Part shown: positions 19,936-28,860 of the stretch, piece after piece
Position numbering within the stretch: position 1 is the first letter of the stretch
How the letters are laid out: the number at the start of each line of letters is the position of its first letter
Source of the DNA: Oscillospiraceae bacterium
GTDB taxonomy: Bacteria; Bacillota; Clostridia; Oscillospirales; Acutalibacteraceae
Length of the DNA stretch: 64,000 nt
Reading direction: 5' to 3'
NCBI GenBank assembly: GCA_015066245.1
Contig: SVOS01000001.1
Span: 214,433-278,432 of the forward strand
Translations under genes and position numbers: made by a program
The notes under the pieces: model-generated
The model's database searches: none
What the model was told of the DNA's origin: nothing
The model's input: only the letters and a program-made list of their open reading frames with translations

Positions 19936-20070
19936 ATGCTGAGAACATATCAACCCAAAAAGCTTCACAGAAAGAAGGAGCACGGCTTCAGAAAGAGAAT
20001 GTCCGACAAAAACGGTCGTAAGGTTCTTGCTCGCAGAAGAGCAAAGGGCAGAAAGAGACTTTCTTACTAA
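19936..20070 (+). CDS. rpmH: 50S ribosomal protein L34
   Basis: A 44-residue gene too short for the ORF track. The product begins [20 protein letters not shown] and ends in [12 protein letters not shown], the basic L34 pattern. AAAGGAGG stands upstream. It is the first gene rightward from the origin, as in nearly all bacteria, and is followed by a hairpin that may separate it from rnpA. Confidence 0.98.
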   Translation: MLRTYQPKKLHRKKEHGFRKRMSDKNGRKVLARRRAKGRKRLSY

Positions 20071-20073
20071 TTT

Positions 20074-20108
20074 GAAAGGCCACCGTTTATCTGTGGTCTT
20101 TCTTTAGT
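20074..20108 (+). terminator. Hairpin between rpmH and rnpA (terminator or attenuator)
   Basis: GAAAGGCCAC pairs with GTGGTCTTTC (one G-U pair) and is followed by TTTAGTTTTA. It probably lowers transcription of rnpA relative to rpmH. Confidence 0.65.
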
Positions 20109-20174
20109 TTTATTGCGTTCTTTTCTACTTTATCTACTTAATAAGATACGCATTTGAAATTCAAGGTGGTTAAA

Positions 20175-20519
20175 ATGAGTGAAATAATCACTTTATGTGA
20201 TGCTTGGGCTTTCAGACGTGCTTACCAGAGAGGTAAGAGTTTCGTCTCGCCCGAGCTTGTCACCTATGTAAATAAAAATAAACAAAATAACCTGCGTATC
20301 GGCATAACCACCGGCAAAAAAATCGGCAAGGCTTATATGCGTAGCCGCGCCAGACGAGTTATAAGAGCAGCATACAGAGCAGTTCTCAAAGACAGCGAAA
20401 TTGTAGCTGATCACATAGATATTGTTTTTGTTGCGAGAGGAAAAACCCCTTTTATCAAAAGTACCGCACTTGAAAAAGTGCTTAGAAAGCATCTTTCGGA
20501 TGCAGGGGTTATCAGATGA
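20175..20519 (+). CDS. rnpA: Ribonuclease P protein component
   Basis: A 114-residue protein subunit that helps the RNase P RNA bind and cut pre-tRNA 5' leaders. Family features are the N-terminal AFRRAYQRGKSFVSP, the RNR-type helix KIGKAYMRSRARRVIRAAYR and the C-terminal DIVFVARGKT. The track starts at 20154; ATG 20175 has AAGGTGG upstream at good spacing. The stop overlaps yidD by four bases. Confidence 0.95.
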   Translation: MSEIITLCDAWAFRRAYQRGKSFVSPELVTYVNKNKQNNLRIGITTGKKIGKAYMRSRARRVIRAAYRAVLKDSEIVADHIDIVFVARGKTPFIKSTALEKVLRKHLSDAGVIR

Positions 20520-20740
20520 TTAAAAAACTTTTTATCCGTATGATTCGTTTTTACCAGACGCATATTTCAGTGCACACTTCGCCTAAATGTAAATATTATC
20601 CTACGTGCTCTCAATATGCTATAGAAGCTATTGAGTCTTTTGGTGCGTTCAGAGGTTTTTTTATGGCGTTGTGGAGGATTTTGCGGTGTAATCCGTTTTC
20701 AAAGGGTGGGTACGACCCTGTTCCGCAAAAGAAAAAGTGA
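20516..20740 (+). CDS. yidD: Membrane protein insertion efficiency factor YidD
   Basis: A 74-residue protein with the family pattern RFYQTHIS, CKYYPTCSQYAIEAI, LWRILRCNPFSKGGYDPVP. YidD associates with the inner membrane and aids YidC-dependent insertion. The ATGA overlap with rnpA indicates translational coupling; yidC follows 27 bases later. Confidence 0.95.
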   Translation: MIKKLFIRMIRFYQTHISVHTSPKCKYYPTCSQYAIEAIESFGAFRGFFMALWRILRCNPFSKGGYDPVPQKKK

Positions 20741-20767
20741 TTTGTTTTTTAAGGAAGGTTTATTGCC

Positions 20768-21676
20768 ATGAATGATCTTTTTGGTTTATTGGGCGGTCTT
20801 TTCGGTTGGGTGCTTTATGGCGCTTATTGGTTAGTCCGCAACTACGGTCTTGCTATTTTAATTTTTACAATTATTACTAAGCTTATTTTCTTCCCTTCTA
20901 CAATCAAACAGCAGAAGAGCATGGCTAAGAACGCAAGACTTTCAGGTCAGATGGCAGCCCTTAAGGAGAAATACGGCAACAACCGTATGAAACTTAACGA
21001 AGAAACACAGAAGCTTTATGAAAAAGAGGGCGTGTCTCCCTACGGAGGATGTCTTACTTCTATTCTTCCTATGTTCCTTTTGTTAGGCGTTTTCTATGCA
21101 GTAGCTTATCCTCTTACAAATACTCTGCACCTTAATGCAGGTATGGTAAATGATGCAAGAGAGGCTTTGGCGGCTGTTCCCGGTCTTAATCTGTCTGCTT
21201 CACAGTCTTACGGCGGTCAGGTTGATATCCTTATGCACATCAAATCCTTCCCAAGTATCGCAGAATGTTTCGGCGATATGCAGAATCAGGTTATTGAATT
21301 CAGTAATTCATTTAATTTCTGTGGATTAAACCTTTTGGTAAGCCCCTCACAGTATGGTTTTTCTATCTACCTTATTTTCCCTGTGCTTTGTTTTGTTACT
21401 TCTGTTGCATCTCAGATCGTTATTCAGAAGCTCAACGGTACAGGTCAGAATCAGCAGGGCTGCATGAAGGTTATGATGTACTTACTCCCACTTTTCTCTG
21501 CATATATCGCATATAGTGTACCTGCAGCGGTTGGTTTTTATTGGATTTGTTCCACCGTTATCAGTTTCGTACAGTCACTTATCGTACAGAAGTTTTTTGG
21601 TCCTGGCATGATGATTGCAAGGGGCGAAGCTGCCAGAGTTGCACTTCTTGAACAGAAGGAAAGCCTGGTAAAGTAA
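20768..21676 (+). CDS. yidC: Membrane protein insertase YidC
   Basis: A 302-residue Oxa1/YidC/SpoIIIJ family insertase. Segments include an N-terminal helix, NYGLAILIFTIITKLIFFPSTIKQQKSM (the conserved first core helix and cytoplasmic loop), MFLLLGVFYAVAYPL, and two C-terminal helices with SVPAAVGFYWICSTVISFVQS. There is no lipoprotein signal; in this arrangement the N-terminus starts directly in a hydrophobic segment. It supports insertion of membrane proteins with or without SecYEG. Confidence 0.94.
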   Translation: MNDLFGLLGGLFGWVLYGAYWLVRNYGLAILIFTIITKLIFFPSTIKQQKSMAKNARLSGQMAALKEKYGNNRMKLNEETQKLYEKEGVSPYGGCLTSILPMFLLLGVFYAVAYPLTNTLHLNAGMVNDAREALAAVPGLNLSASQSYGGQVDILMHIKSFPSIAECFGDMQNQVIEFSNSFNFCGLNLLVSPSQYGFSIYLIFPVLCFVTSVASQIVIQKLNGTGQNQQGCMKVMMYLLPLFSAYIAYSVPAAVGFYWICSTVISFVQSLIVQKFFGPGMMIARGEAARVALLEQKESLVK

Positions 21677-21722
21677 ATTTTGAAAATTAGTGGTATACAT
21701 AGATATACTTTAAGGAGAAAAA

Positions 21723-22508
21723 ATGATTAAAGAAGCTATCGGCGTAGGTGATACCGAAGTTCTTGCTCTGGAAGATGCTTGCAGACAGCTTGGTGTTGAA
21801 ACTTACGAAGTAGAATTTGAGACTTTGCAGCGTGCTGAAAAAGGCGTTTTAGGTATTTTCGGCAAAAAGCAGGCAAAGGTAAGAGCATTTATCAAAACAG
21901 GCCCTGCAGATACTGCAGCACAGTTTGTTAAGGATGTTCTTAATGCTATGGATATCAATTCCATAGAAGTAAAAGTTACCGAGGAGGAGCAGGGTGCTGT
22001 AATCGACCTTGAGGGCGAGGAAGTTGGCTCTATCATCGGCAGACGCGGCGAGACTCTGGATGCATTACAGTATCTTACCGGTCTTGTTGCAAATCATGTT
22101 GATAATTCTTATTACAAGATTACAATCAACACAGGCAACTACCGCGAAAAGAGAGAAAAAACTCTTGAGATTTTAGGTAGAAAGCTTGCTTTCAAGGCAG
22201 TTAAGACAGGTATGAAAACCTCTCTTGAGCCTATGAATCCTTATGAGAGACGTGTTATTCACACTGCAGTTCAGAAGGTAAACGGTGCAACATCCTGGAG
22301 CGAAGGCGAAAACCTTCAGCGTCATGTTGTTATCGGTCCTGACGGCAATGTAAAGCCCAGAAACGATAAGTATCGCGGCAGAAATAATCGCGGCGGCAGA
22401 GGCAGAGGCGGATATAACCAGAAGCCAAGATACAATGCTGAAAAGTCTGATCGTGCTCCTATCAATGAGGGCGAAGGCATGGGCCTTTACGGCAGAATTG
22501 ACAAGTAA
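21723..22508 (+). CDS. khpB: RNA-binding protein KhpB/Jag
   Basis: A 261-residue protein with the standard Jag plan: Jag_N domain (about 1-50), KH domain with IIGRRGETLDALQYLTG, and an R3H domain with MNPYERRVIHTAVQ. The C-terminal tail is rich in Arg, Gly and Asn (NNRGGRGRGGYN), a feature that adds non-specific RNA binding. In Gram-positives KhpB pairs with KhpA and affects cell elongation and division. GGAGA before the ATG; a terminator follows. Confidence 0.93.
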   Translation: MIKEAIGVGDTEVLALEDACRQLGVETYEVEFETLQRAEKGVLGIFGKKQAKVRAFIKTGPADTAAQFVKDVLNAMDINSIEVKVTEEEQGAVIDLEGEEVGSIIGRRGETLDALQYLTGLVANHVDNSYYKITINTGNYREKREKTLEILGRKLAFKAVKTGMKTSLEPMNPYERRVIHTAVQKVNGATSWSEGENLQRHVVIGPDGNVKPRNDKYRGRNNRGGRGRGGYNQKPRYNAEKSDRAPINEGEGMGLYGRIDK

Positions 22509-22537
22509 ACAACGACGAGTTTTAACCCGTCGATATT

Positions 22538-22568
22538 AAAGGCGGCGGATTGCCGCCTTTATTTTTTT
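22538..22568 (+). terminator. Terminator-like hairpin between khpB and mnmE
   Basis: AAAGGCGGC and GCCGCCTTT flank GGATT and are followed by ATTTTTTT. The mnmE ribosome site comes just after it. Confidence 0.85.
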
Positions 22569-22579
22569 CAGGTGATATT

Positions 22580-23947
22580 ATGAAAGAAACCACAATTGCT
22601 GCCATCAGTACTGCCCAAGGTGCAGGTGGTATCGGAATAATCAGAATATCGGGAGATAAAGCTATAGAGATTGCTGACAAGGTTTTTGTGTCCTTTACAG
22701 GAGTTAAGCTTAATGAGCTCAGCGGATATCACGGTGCTTACGGAAAAATTGTTTTTGAAGACGAAATAATCGATGAGTGCGTGGCTTTTGTATTCAGAAA
22801 TCCCAAAAGTTTTACCGGTGAAGATGTTGTAGAGCTTTGTTGTCATGGTGGAGTGCTTGTTACAAAACTTGTTTTGAGGGCGGTTCTTGCCAGCGGAGCT
22901 ACTCCGGCAGGTGCCGGCGAATTTACGAAACGAGCTTTTCTCAACGGAAAAATGAATCTTTCCGAGGCAGAGAGTATTATGAACCTAATTTCTGCCCAGA
23001 GCAAAAACGCTCTTAAGGCTGCTAATGAGGTACGTCAGGGTGCTGTCAGCAAGAAAATCTACGAGCTTTGTGAAAGACTTGAGAATACTGCGGCACACCT
23101 CAGTGCGTGGGCTGATTTTCCTGAGGAAGATATCCCCGAAGTAAGCGAAGATGCCTTGAGAAATACTCTTTATACTACAGAGAAAGAACTTTCTGAGCTT
23201 ATTAAGAATTATGATGCAGGTAAAGCCATTACTCAGGGTGTACCTACTGCTATTTTAGGCAAGCCTAATGTAGGTAAATCTACTCTTATGAACTTGCTTT
23301 CGGGCTTTGATAAGAGTATTGTTACTGATATCCCCGGAACTACCCGAGATGTAGTTGAGGAAACTGTGGTTTTAGGTGATATAATTTTAAGACTTTCTGA
23401 TACTGCAGGTATCAGAGAAACCGATAATATTGTAGAAAAAATCGGTGTTGATAAAGCAAAAGAGAAAATTGACGAAAGTCAGCTTTTGCTTGTTGTGTTT
23501 GACTCAAGCATTCCTCTGGATGATGAGGATAGGTTGATTGTAGAGAATATCAGAGACACTGCAGCTATTGCTGTAATTAATAAAAGCGACCTTGAAAGTA
23601 AAATTGATATTGAATATATCGAAAATAATTTTAAATTTGTGGTGTATATAAGTGCAAAGCAGGGCATCGGCAAGGATGAGCTTGTGTCTGCGGTTTCTAA
23701 AGCAACCGGTACAGAGGAGTTTTCTGCTTCTGCGGTGCTTCTTGCCGGAGAGCGACAGAAAGCTGCTGCCGAAGATGCTCTTAATAGCGTGAAATCTGCT
23801 ATTGATGCACTTGAGATGGGCTTTTCTCTTGATGCTGTTACAATAGATCTGGAGAATTCTTTGCAGAAACTATATGAGCTTGTAGGTAAAAATGTAAGCG
23901 AAGAGATAGTTGATAAGGTGTTCCACAACTTCTGTGTAGGAAAATAA
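22580..23947 (+). CDS. mnmE: tRNA modification GTPase MnmE
   Basis: A 455-residue GTPase that, with MnmG, makes the (carboxymethyl)aminomethyl group on wobble uridine 34. The N-terminal folate-binding domain starts TIAAISTAQGAGGIGIIRISG; the G domain has GKPNVGKSTLMN, DIPGTTRD, DTAGIRET and NKSD; the C-terminus ends in the conserved FCVGK cysteine motif. The track start at 22550 lies inside the terminator; ATG 22580 with AGGTGAT upstream is preferred. Confidence 0.97.
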   Translation: MKETTIAAISTAQGAGGIGIIRISGDKAIEIADKVFVSFTGVKLNELSGYHGAYGKIVFEDEIIDECVAFVFRNPKSFTGEDVVELCCHGGVLVTKLVLRAVLASGATPAGAGEFTKRAFLNGKMNLSEAESIMNLISAQSKNALKAANEVRQGAVSKKIYELCERLENTAAHLSAWADFPEEDIPEVSEDALRNTLYTTEKELSELIKNYDAGKAITQGVPTAILGKPNVGKSTLMNLLSGFDKSIVTDIPGTTRDVVEETVVLGDIILRLSDTAGIRETDNIVEKIGVDKAKEKIDESQLLLVVFDSSIPLDDEDRLIVENIRDTAAIAVINKSDLESKIDIEYIENNFKFVVYISAKQGIGKDELVSAVSKATGTEEFSASAVLLAGERQKAAAEDALNSVKSAIDALEMGFSLDAVTIDLENSLQKLYELVGKNVSEEIVDKVFHNFCVGK

Positions 23948-23964
23948 GATTAGGACTTGATAGT

Positions 23965-25845
23965 ATGAAATATGTGGCAGGTAATTATGATGTTGCCGTT
24001 ATTGGTGCAGGCCATGCAGGTATAGAGGCGGCTTTTGCATCAGCTCGCCTTGGCGTAAAAACCGTTATTTTTACAATTAATATGGATGCCGTGGGAAATT
24101 GTCCCTGCAATCCTTCTATCGGTGGTACTGCAAAGGGTCATCTTGTAAGAGAAATTGACGCTTTGGGCGGAGAAATGGGCAAGACTGCTGACGAGGCTAT
24201 GCTTCAGATGAGAATGCTTAATCTGGGCAAAGGTCCTGCGGTCCATTCTCTCAGAGCTCAGATTGACAGAAGAAAGTATCAGGATATTATGAAGCACAAG
24301 CTTGAGCTTTGCGAGAATCTTGAGCTTCGTCAGGCTGAGATTGTAAATATTGAAAAAAGCGAGGATTGTTTTGTTCTGGAGAGCAGAACACACGCCCAGT
24401 ATATGGCAAAAAAGGTAATTATTGCTACTGGTACATACTTAGGCGGTAAAATCTTTATCGGTGATGTCAATTACGAAGGCGGTCCCGACGGTATGTTTGC
24501 GGCTACTGAGCTTACAAAAAGTCTGGTAAAGATGGGGCTTCCTCTCAGACGATTCAAAACAGGTACCCCTGCAAGAGTCCTTAAAAGCAGCATTGACTTC
24601 TCAGACCTTGAGGTGCAATGTGGAGACGAGCCTCCCCAGCACTTTTCTTTCGAAACAGAAAAAGAGCTGGAGAATAAGGTGGTTTGCCATATAAGCTGGA
24701 CAAACGAGAATACAAAGAAAGTAATTCTTGATAATATTCACCTCAGTCCCCTTTATTCCGGTATGATTGAGGGTGTTGGACCAAGATATTGTCCGAGCCT
24801 TGAGGACAAGATTGTCCGTTTCAAAGACAAAGAGCGTCATCAGCTTTTTATTGAGCCTTGCGGACTTGATACAGAGGAAATGTATCTTCAGGGCATGAGC
24901 TCGTCTTTACCCGAAGGTGTTCAGAGTGCTTTTTATAAAACTATCAAAGGTCTTGAAAATGCAGTAATTATGCGTCCTGCTTATGCTATTGAGTATGATT
25001 GTGTCGACCCTACTGCTATGGACCCTACTTTAGAAATAAAGGCAATACCGGGACTTTTCGGTGCAGGTCAGTTTAACGGTTCTTCGGGCTATGAGGAGGC
25101 TGCTGCTCAAGGTCTTGTGGCAGGTATAAATGCAGCAAGAGCCGTCAAGGGTGAGAGCAAGTTCATACTTGACCGTTCGGGTTCTTACATTGGTACACTT
25201 ATTGATGACCTTGTAACCAAAGGCAGCAACGAGCCCTACAGAATGATGACCTCAAGAAGTGAGTACAGATTGTTGCTTCGCCAGGATAATGCTGACGAGC
25301 GACTTACTCCCACAGGATATGAAATCGGACTTATCAGCGAGGAGAGATATAATAACTATCTCCAAAAGACTCAGAAAAAGGCCGATGAGCTTAAACGTCT
25401 CAAATCTACGGTGCTTTCCCCTACTGATGAGCTTAATAATATACTTGTTTCACGTGAAACATCTCCTGTAACATCTGGTGTAACACTATATGACCTTTTA
25501 AAGCGTCCTCAGTTAAGTTATAAGGATTTAGCACCTGTTGACAAATCAAGACCTGAGCTTGCTCCAATTATTATTGAGCAGCTTCAGACAGAAATTAAGT
25601 ACGAGGGCTATATCTTAAAGCAAAAGGATAGAATTGAGCAGATTGAGCGTATGAGCCGCAAAAAGTTGCCGTTGGATATAGATTATCGTGAGATTACAGG
25701 ACTCAGACTTGAGGCTCAGGAAAAGCTCAATAAAATCAAACCCCTTAACGTAGCTCAGGCAAGCAGAATTTCAGGTGTGTCCCCTGCTGATATCAGCGTG
25801 CTTGTTATCTGGCTGAGCAGTCGAAAAAAGGAGAATAATGTATGA
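23965..25845 (+). CDS. mnmG: tRNA modification FAD enzyme MnmG (GidA)
   Basis: A 626-residue FAD protein that is the partner of MnmE. The FAD-binding motif VIGAGHAGIEAAFASARLG is at the N-terminus, followed by NPSIGGTAKGHLVREIDALGGEMG and SSGYEEAAAQGLVAGINAAR. The C-terminal helical domain with ISGVSPADISVLVIWL binds MnmE and tRNA. The coding sequence also carries a perfect 16-base parS site. Its stop overlaps rsmG by four bases. Confidence 0.97.
   Translation: MKYVAGNYDVAVIGAGHAGIEAAFASARLGVKTVIFTINMDAVGNCPCNPSIGGTAKGHLVREIDALGGEMGKTADEAMLQMRMLNLGKGPAVHSLRAQIDRRKYQDIMKHKLELCENLELRQAEIVNIEKSEDCFVLESRTHAQYMAKKVIIATGTYLGGKIFIGDVNYEGGPDGMFAATELTKSLVKMGLPLRRFKTGTPARVLKSSIDFSDLEVQCGDEPPQHFSFETEKELENKVVCHISWTNENTKKVILDNIHLSPLYSGMIEGVGPRYCPSLEDKIVRFKDKERHQLFIEPCGLDTEEMYLQGMSSSLPEGVQSAFYKTIKGLENAVIMRPAYAIEYDCVDPTAMDPTLEIKAIPGLFGAGQFNGSSGYEEAAAQGLVAGINAARAVKGESKFILDRSGSYIGTLIDDLVTKGSNEPYRMMTSRSEYRLLLRQDNADERLTPTGYEIGLISEERYNNYLQKTQKKADELKRLKSTVLSPTDELNNILVSRETSPVTSGVTLYDLLKRPQLSYKDLAPVDKSRPELAPIIIEQLQTEIKYEGYILKQKDRIEQIERMSRKKLPLDIDYREITGLRLEAQEKLNKIKPLNVAQASRISGVSPADISVLVIWLSSRKKENNV
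25446..25461. promoter_or_regulatory. parS centromere site inside mnmG
   Basis: TGTTTCACGTGAAACA, a perfect palindrome identical to the Bacillus parS consensus for ParB/Spo0J. It lies within the mnmG coding sequence about 3 kb before parB, where ParB would load and spread. Confidence 0.95.
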
Positions 25846-26561
25846 CAAAATCAGAATTTATCTCTGTGCTTTTAAATAAGGCAGAAGAATTCGGAGTATC
25901 TCTTACAGAGGAGCAAGGCGAAAAGCTGTATATATACTTTGAAGAGCTTGTTAGAGTAAACGAGTATATGAACCTCACTGCTATTACTGAGCCTGAAGAA
26001 GTTATTGTAAAACATTTTTGCGATAGTCTTGCCCTGCTTAAATACAGTTTTATCAAAGAAAATGCAAGCTTGGTTGATGTAGGCACAGGAGCAGGTTTTC
26101 CCGGTGTTGTAATAAAAATCGCAAGAGATGATATTAAACTTACACTTATGGATGCCGCAGGAAAAAGAATTAATTTTCTTGAAGAGCTTTGCGAAAAGCT
26201 GCAGATTGAAGCAGATTGCGTAAATATCCGTGCCGAGCAGGCTGGTGTAGATACTGATTATCGCGAAGAATTTGATGTTGTTACCAGCCGTGCGGTTGCT
26301 GAGCTCAGGGTACTTAATGAATATTGCCTCCCTCTTGTTAAGGTGAACGGCAAATTTGTAGCCCTTAAAGGCAAAAGCGGTTGCGATGAGGTGAACTCGG
26401 CAAAGCCGTCTATCTCTATTTTGGGCGGAAAGCTTACAAAGGTTGAGGAGTATTCCTTATTTGATGCAGGAGAAAGAACTGTAGTAGAAATCAAAAAGGT
26501 TAAGAGAACCTCGTCAAAATATCCCCGACATAACTCTCAGATAAAATCAAAACCACTTTAA
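25842..26561 (+). CDS. rsmG: 16S rRNA m7G527 methyltransferase RsmG (GidB)
   Basis: A 239-residue methyltransferase acting on G527 of 16S rRNA. The SAM site VDVGTGAGFPGVVIKIA and the downstream DVVTSRAVAELRVLNEY are typical. Length and place after mnmG are normal. The start overlaps mnmG (ATGA). A strong terminator follows. Confidence 0.95.
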   Translation: MTKSEFISVLLNKAEEFGVSLTEEQGEKLYIYFEELVRVNEYMNLTAITEPEEVIVKHFCDSLALLKYSFIKENASLVDVGTGAGFPGVVIKIARDDIKLTLMDAAGKRINFLEELCEKLQIEADCVNIRAEQAGVDTDYREEFDVVTSRAVAELRVLNEYCLPLVKVNGKFVALKGKSGCDEVNSAKPSISILGGKLTKVEEYSLFDAGERTVVEIKKVKRTSSKYPRHNSQIKSKPL

Positions 26562-26570
26562 TTATTTTTT

Positions 26571-26607
26571 AAAACTCCCTTTCAGATAAGAAAGGGAGTT
26601 TTGTCAT
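26571..26607 (+). terminator. Terminator after rsmG
   Basis: AAAACTCCCTTTC and GAAAGGGAGTTTT form a 13-base-pair stem around AGATAA, followed by a short T-rich tract. Confidence 0.85.
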
Positions 26608-26759
26608 ATATTGACCTTTTCGCCAAAATCAAATCTTTTATTATAATTTGTATCCTGTTATCTCAAAATTATCGGTGCTTATGTGTCAGTTTTCTCGTAA
26701 TCATGGTGGTATTATTAAGTCACATCAAAAAACCGTGGACGGCGAAGGGAGATGTTGGG

Positions 26760-27584
26760 ATGATATTTTCTAAAACCAAGGATGAAAGAAAAGTTCTTGA
26801 TATACCCATAATCTGTATCCGCCCCAACAAAACCCAACCCCGAAAAAATTTTGATGAAGAAGAGCTCATGAGTCTGGCACAATCTATATCTCAAAGCGGT
26901 ATTCTTCAGCCTTTGACTGTACGCAAGCTTAACGAAAACGAGTACGAGCTAATAGCTGGCGAGCGAAGGTTGAGAGCCTCAATTCTTGCAGGTCTTAAGA
27001 GTGTGCCTTGTGTACTTTATAAATGCTCCGATATGGACTCGGCAATATTCGCACTGATTGAAAATCTTCAGCGTTCTGACCTTAATATGTTTGAAGAAGC
27101 GAGAGGAATCAGCAGATTAATAAGAAAATATAACATTACTCAGGAAGAAGCAGCCATAAAGCTGGGGAAAAAGCAGAGTACCATTGCAAATAAGCTGAGA
27201 CTTCTCAAACTTAGTCTTGAAGAGCAGGACTGGATTTCGCAGGCAGGCCTTTCGGAAAGACACGCCAGAGCTTTGCTCAGGATAAATGAGGAAGAACTGA
27301 GAAAAAAGCTGCTGAGCAGAATAATATCAGAAAGTATGAACGCCAGTGAAACCGAAAAGCTGGTAACCGATACGTTACTGAGCAACACTCTTCCCGACAA
27401 AAAACAAGAGCGAAAATACATCGTCAAAGATCTGAGAATTTTTGTCAATACTATAAACAAAGCCGTCGATACCATGAGGCTTTCAGGTATCAACGCCATT
27501 GCAAAACGAGTCGACAGTGAGGAATTTATAGAATATACAGTGAAAATTCCAAAAGCTGAAGCAATTACGGGTAAAACCGCATAA
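26760..27584 (+). CDS. noc: ParB-family nucleoid occlusion protein (Noc-like)
   Basis: A 274-residue ParB/Noc family DNA-binding clamp. It has the N-terminal CTPase/ParB domain with LMSLAQSISQSGILQPLTVRK and GERRLRAS, the helix-turn-helix ITQEEAAIKLGKKQSTIANKLR, and ERHARALLRI. In Bacillus noc lies between rsmG and soj, exactly this position, and Noc blocks division over the chromosome. The track start at 26601 adds an unlikely hydrophobic leader; ATG 26760 has GGGAGA upstream. A second ParB (true Spo0J) is encoded 1.3 kb later. The Noc assignment rests on position; it could be a second ParB. Confidence 0.85.
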   Translation: MIFSKTKDERKVLDIPIICIRPNKTQPRKNFDEEELMSLAQSISQSGILQPLTVRKLNENEYELIAGERRLRASILAGLKSVPCVLYKCSDMDSAIFALIENLQRSDLNMFEEARGISRLIRKYNITQEEAAIKLGKKQSTIANKLRLLKLSLEEQDWISQAGLSERHARALLRINEEELRKKLLSRIISESMNASETEKLVTDTLLSNTLPDKKQERKYIVKDLRIFVNTINKAVDTMRLSGINAIAKRVDSEEFIEYTVKIPKAEAITGKTA

Positions 27585-27699
27585 AAGCGGTTTTGCATAC
27601 ATATTCTCTCAAAGAAAGGAAGTTGAGAACAAGCTTTCCCCTCGGATGCGATGCATCCGCCACTCATACCCATTTCCTTATCTGAACCCCTTTGTCAAG

Positions 27700-27733
27700 A
27701 GCCACACAGCATTGCCACTGCTGTGTGGCTTTT
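27700..27733 (+). terminator. Terminator after the noc-like gene
   Basis: AGCCACACAGCA and TGCTGTGTGGCT form a perfect 12-base-pair stem with a TTGCCAC loop, followed by TTTT. Confidence 0.85.
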
Positions 27734-27763
27734 GGCATTATATAAAAGCTTATCAATAAATTC

Positions 27764-27932
27764 AAAATCGAAAGTCAACAATGCTCGGCTTACTGTGAAA
27801 TCACGCCTTGTTCATTGTTGCTGACCTTCCGAGTTTTCTTCGCCCTCAACAAAATCACGCAGCTGAATAAATCAGCTCTTGCGATTTTGTGTTCGTGCTA
27901 AAAAATCGAAAGGCAACAATGCTCGGCGTACT
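27764..27932. repeat. Structured repeat element upstream of parA
   Basis: Two 31-base direct copies, AAAATCGAAAG(T/G)CAACAATG continuing into CTCGGC(T/G)TACT, lie at 27764-27794 and 27902-27932 with two mismatches. A decayed inverted copy starts at 27813 (CATTGTTG...), and an imperfect hairpin around AGCTGAATAAATCAGCT lies at 27850-27888. I see no ORF with support. Together with the terminator before it and the parS-like site after it, it fills the 510-base noc-parA gap. Confidence 0.75.
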
Positions 27933-27937
27933 AATAA

Positions 27938-27953
27938 AGTTTCACGTGAAACA
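27938..27953. promoter_or_regulatory. parS-like site upstream of parA
   Basis: AGTTTCACGTGAAACA matches the 16-base parS consensus in 15 positions; only the first base differs. It lies about 140 bases before the parA start. Confidence 0.85.
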
Positions 27954-28094
27954 AATATATGATTTACTGTTAAACATCCAAAAATTTTAATAAAATAAGG
28001 ATTTCCTCTTTAATTTTGCTTATATATGTGATAAAATACTCTTTATTAAGACGAAAAAACGAAAATTAAGGAAAATTTGAAAGGTGATATTGAT

Positions 28095-28859
28095 TTGGCG
28101 AAGGTAATTGCAGTATCTAATCAGAAAGGCGGAGTTGGCAAAACCACCTCAGCCGTTAATCTTGCCGCAGTTTTCGGAGCTCTTGGCAAGAGAGTTTTGC
28201 TTGTTGATACCGACCCCCAGGGCAATGCCACAAGCGGTGTGGGTATTGACAGAAGAAAGACAAAAGGTTCTTCTTACGACATAATTGTTGATGGCAAAAG
28301 TGTTTCTGAATGTCTTATTAAAACAGAGTTCAAAAACCTCGACATTATTCCCTCCAGCCTTGACCTGGCAGCGGCTGAGCTTGAGATTGTAGACAGAAAT
28401 CACAGAGAAAGCCTTCTTAAGGCAGCTCTTGCTCCTGTTAAGGCTAATTATGACTACATTTTAATCGATTGTCCCCCATCGCTGGGACTTATTACAACAA
28501 ATGCATTATGCGCCGCTGATACGGTTTTGCTTCCTATTCAGTGTGAGTATTATGCTCTCGAGGGTTTGTCTCAGCTTATGAACTCCGTAAGACGTGTAAA
28601 GCGTATGTATAATCCCAGACTTGATATCGAGGGTGTTGTGCTTACAATGTATGACGGCAGACTTAACCTTACTCAGCAGGTTGTTGCCGAAGTAAAAAAA
28701 TACTTTCCAAAGAAAGTGTACTCAACTCCTATTCCCAGAGGCGTCAGAATTTCAGAAGCTCCAAGCTACGGTATGCCTGTAATTTATTATGACAAGAGCT
28801 GCAAGGGCTCAGAGGCATATATGGCACTGGGTAAGGAAATTCTTAAGAAGGAGAAATAA
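28095..28859 (+). CDS. parA: Chromosome-partitioning ATPase ParA (Soj)
   Basis: A 254-residue Walker-type ATPase. The deviant Walker A KGGVGKTT (K11, K16) and LLVDTDPQGN, YDYILIDCPPSLGLIT (Walker B) are present. ParA forms dynamic gradients on DNA and, in Firmicutes, controls DnaA activity. The track begins at TTG 28077; the TTG at 28095, giving MAKVIAVSNQKGG, follows GAAAGGTGAT at good spacing and matches the family N-terminus. parB starts one base after the stop. Confidence 0.95.
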   Translation: MAKVIAVSNQKGGVGKTTSAVNLAAVFGALGKRVLLVDTDPQGNATSGVGIDRRKTKGSSYDIIVDGKSVSECLIKTEFKNLDIIPSSLDLAAAELEIVDRNHRESLLKAALAPVKANYDYILIDCPPSLGLITTNALCAADTVLLPIQCEYYALEGLSQLMNSVRRVKRMYNPRLDIEGVVLTMYDGRLNLTQQVVAEVKKYFPKKVYSTPIPRGVRISEAPSYGMPVIYYDKSCKGSEAYMALGKEILKKEK

Positions 28860-28860
28860 T

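Noticed and set aside
19733-19942. 69-codon ORF before rpmH
   Set aside because: It overlaps the rpmH promoter and ribosome site and has low-complexity A/T-rich composition.
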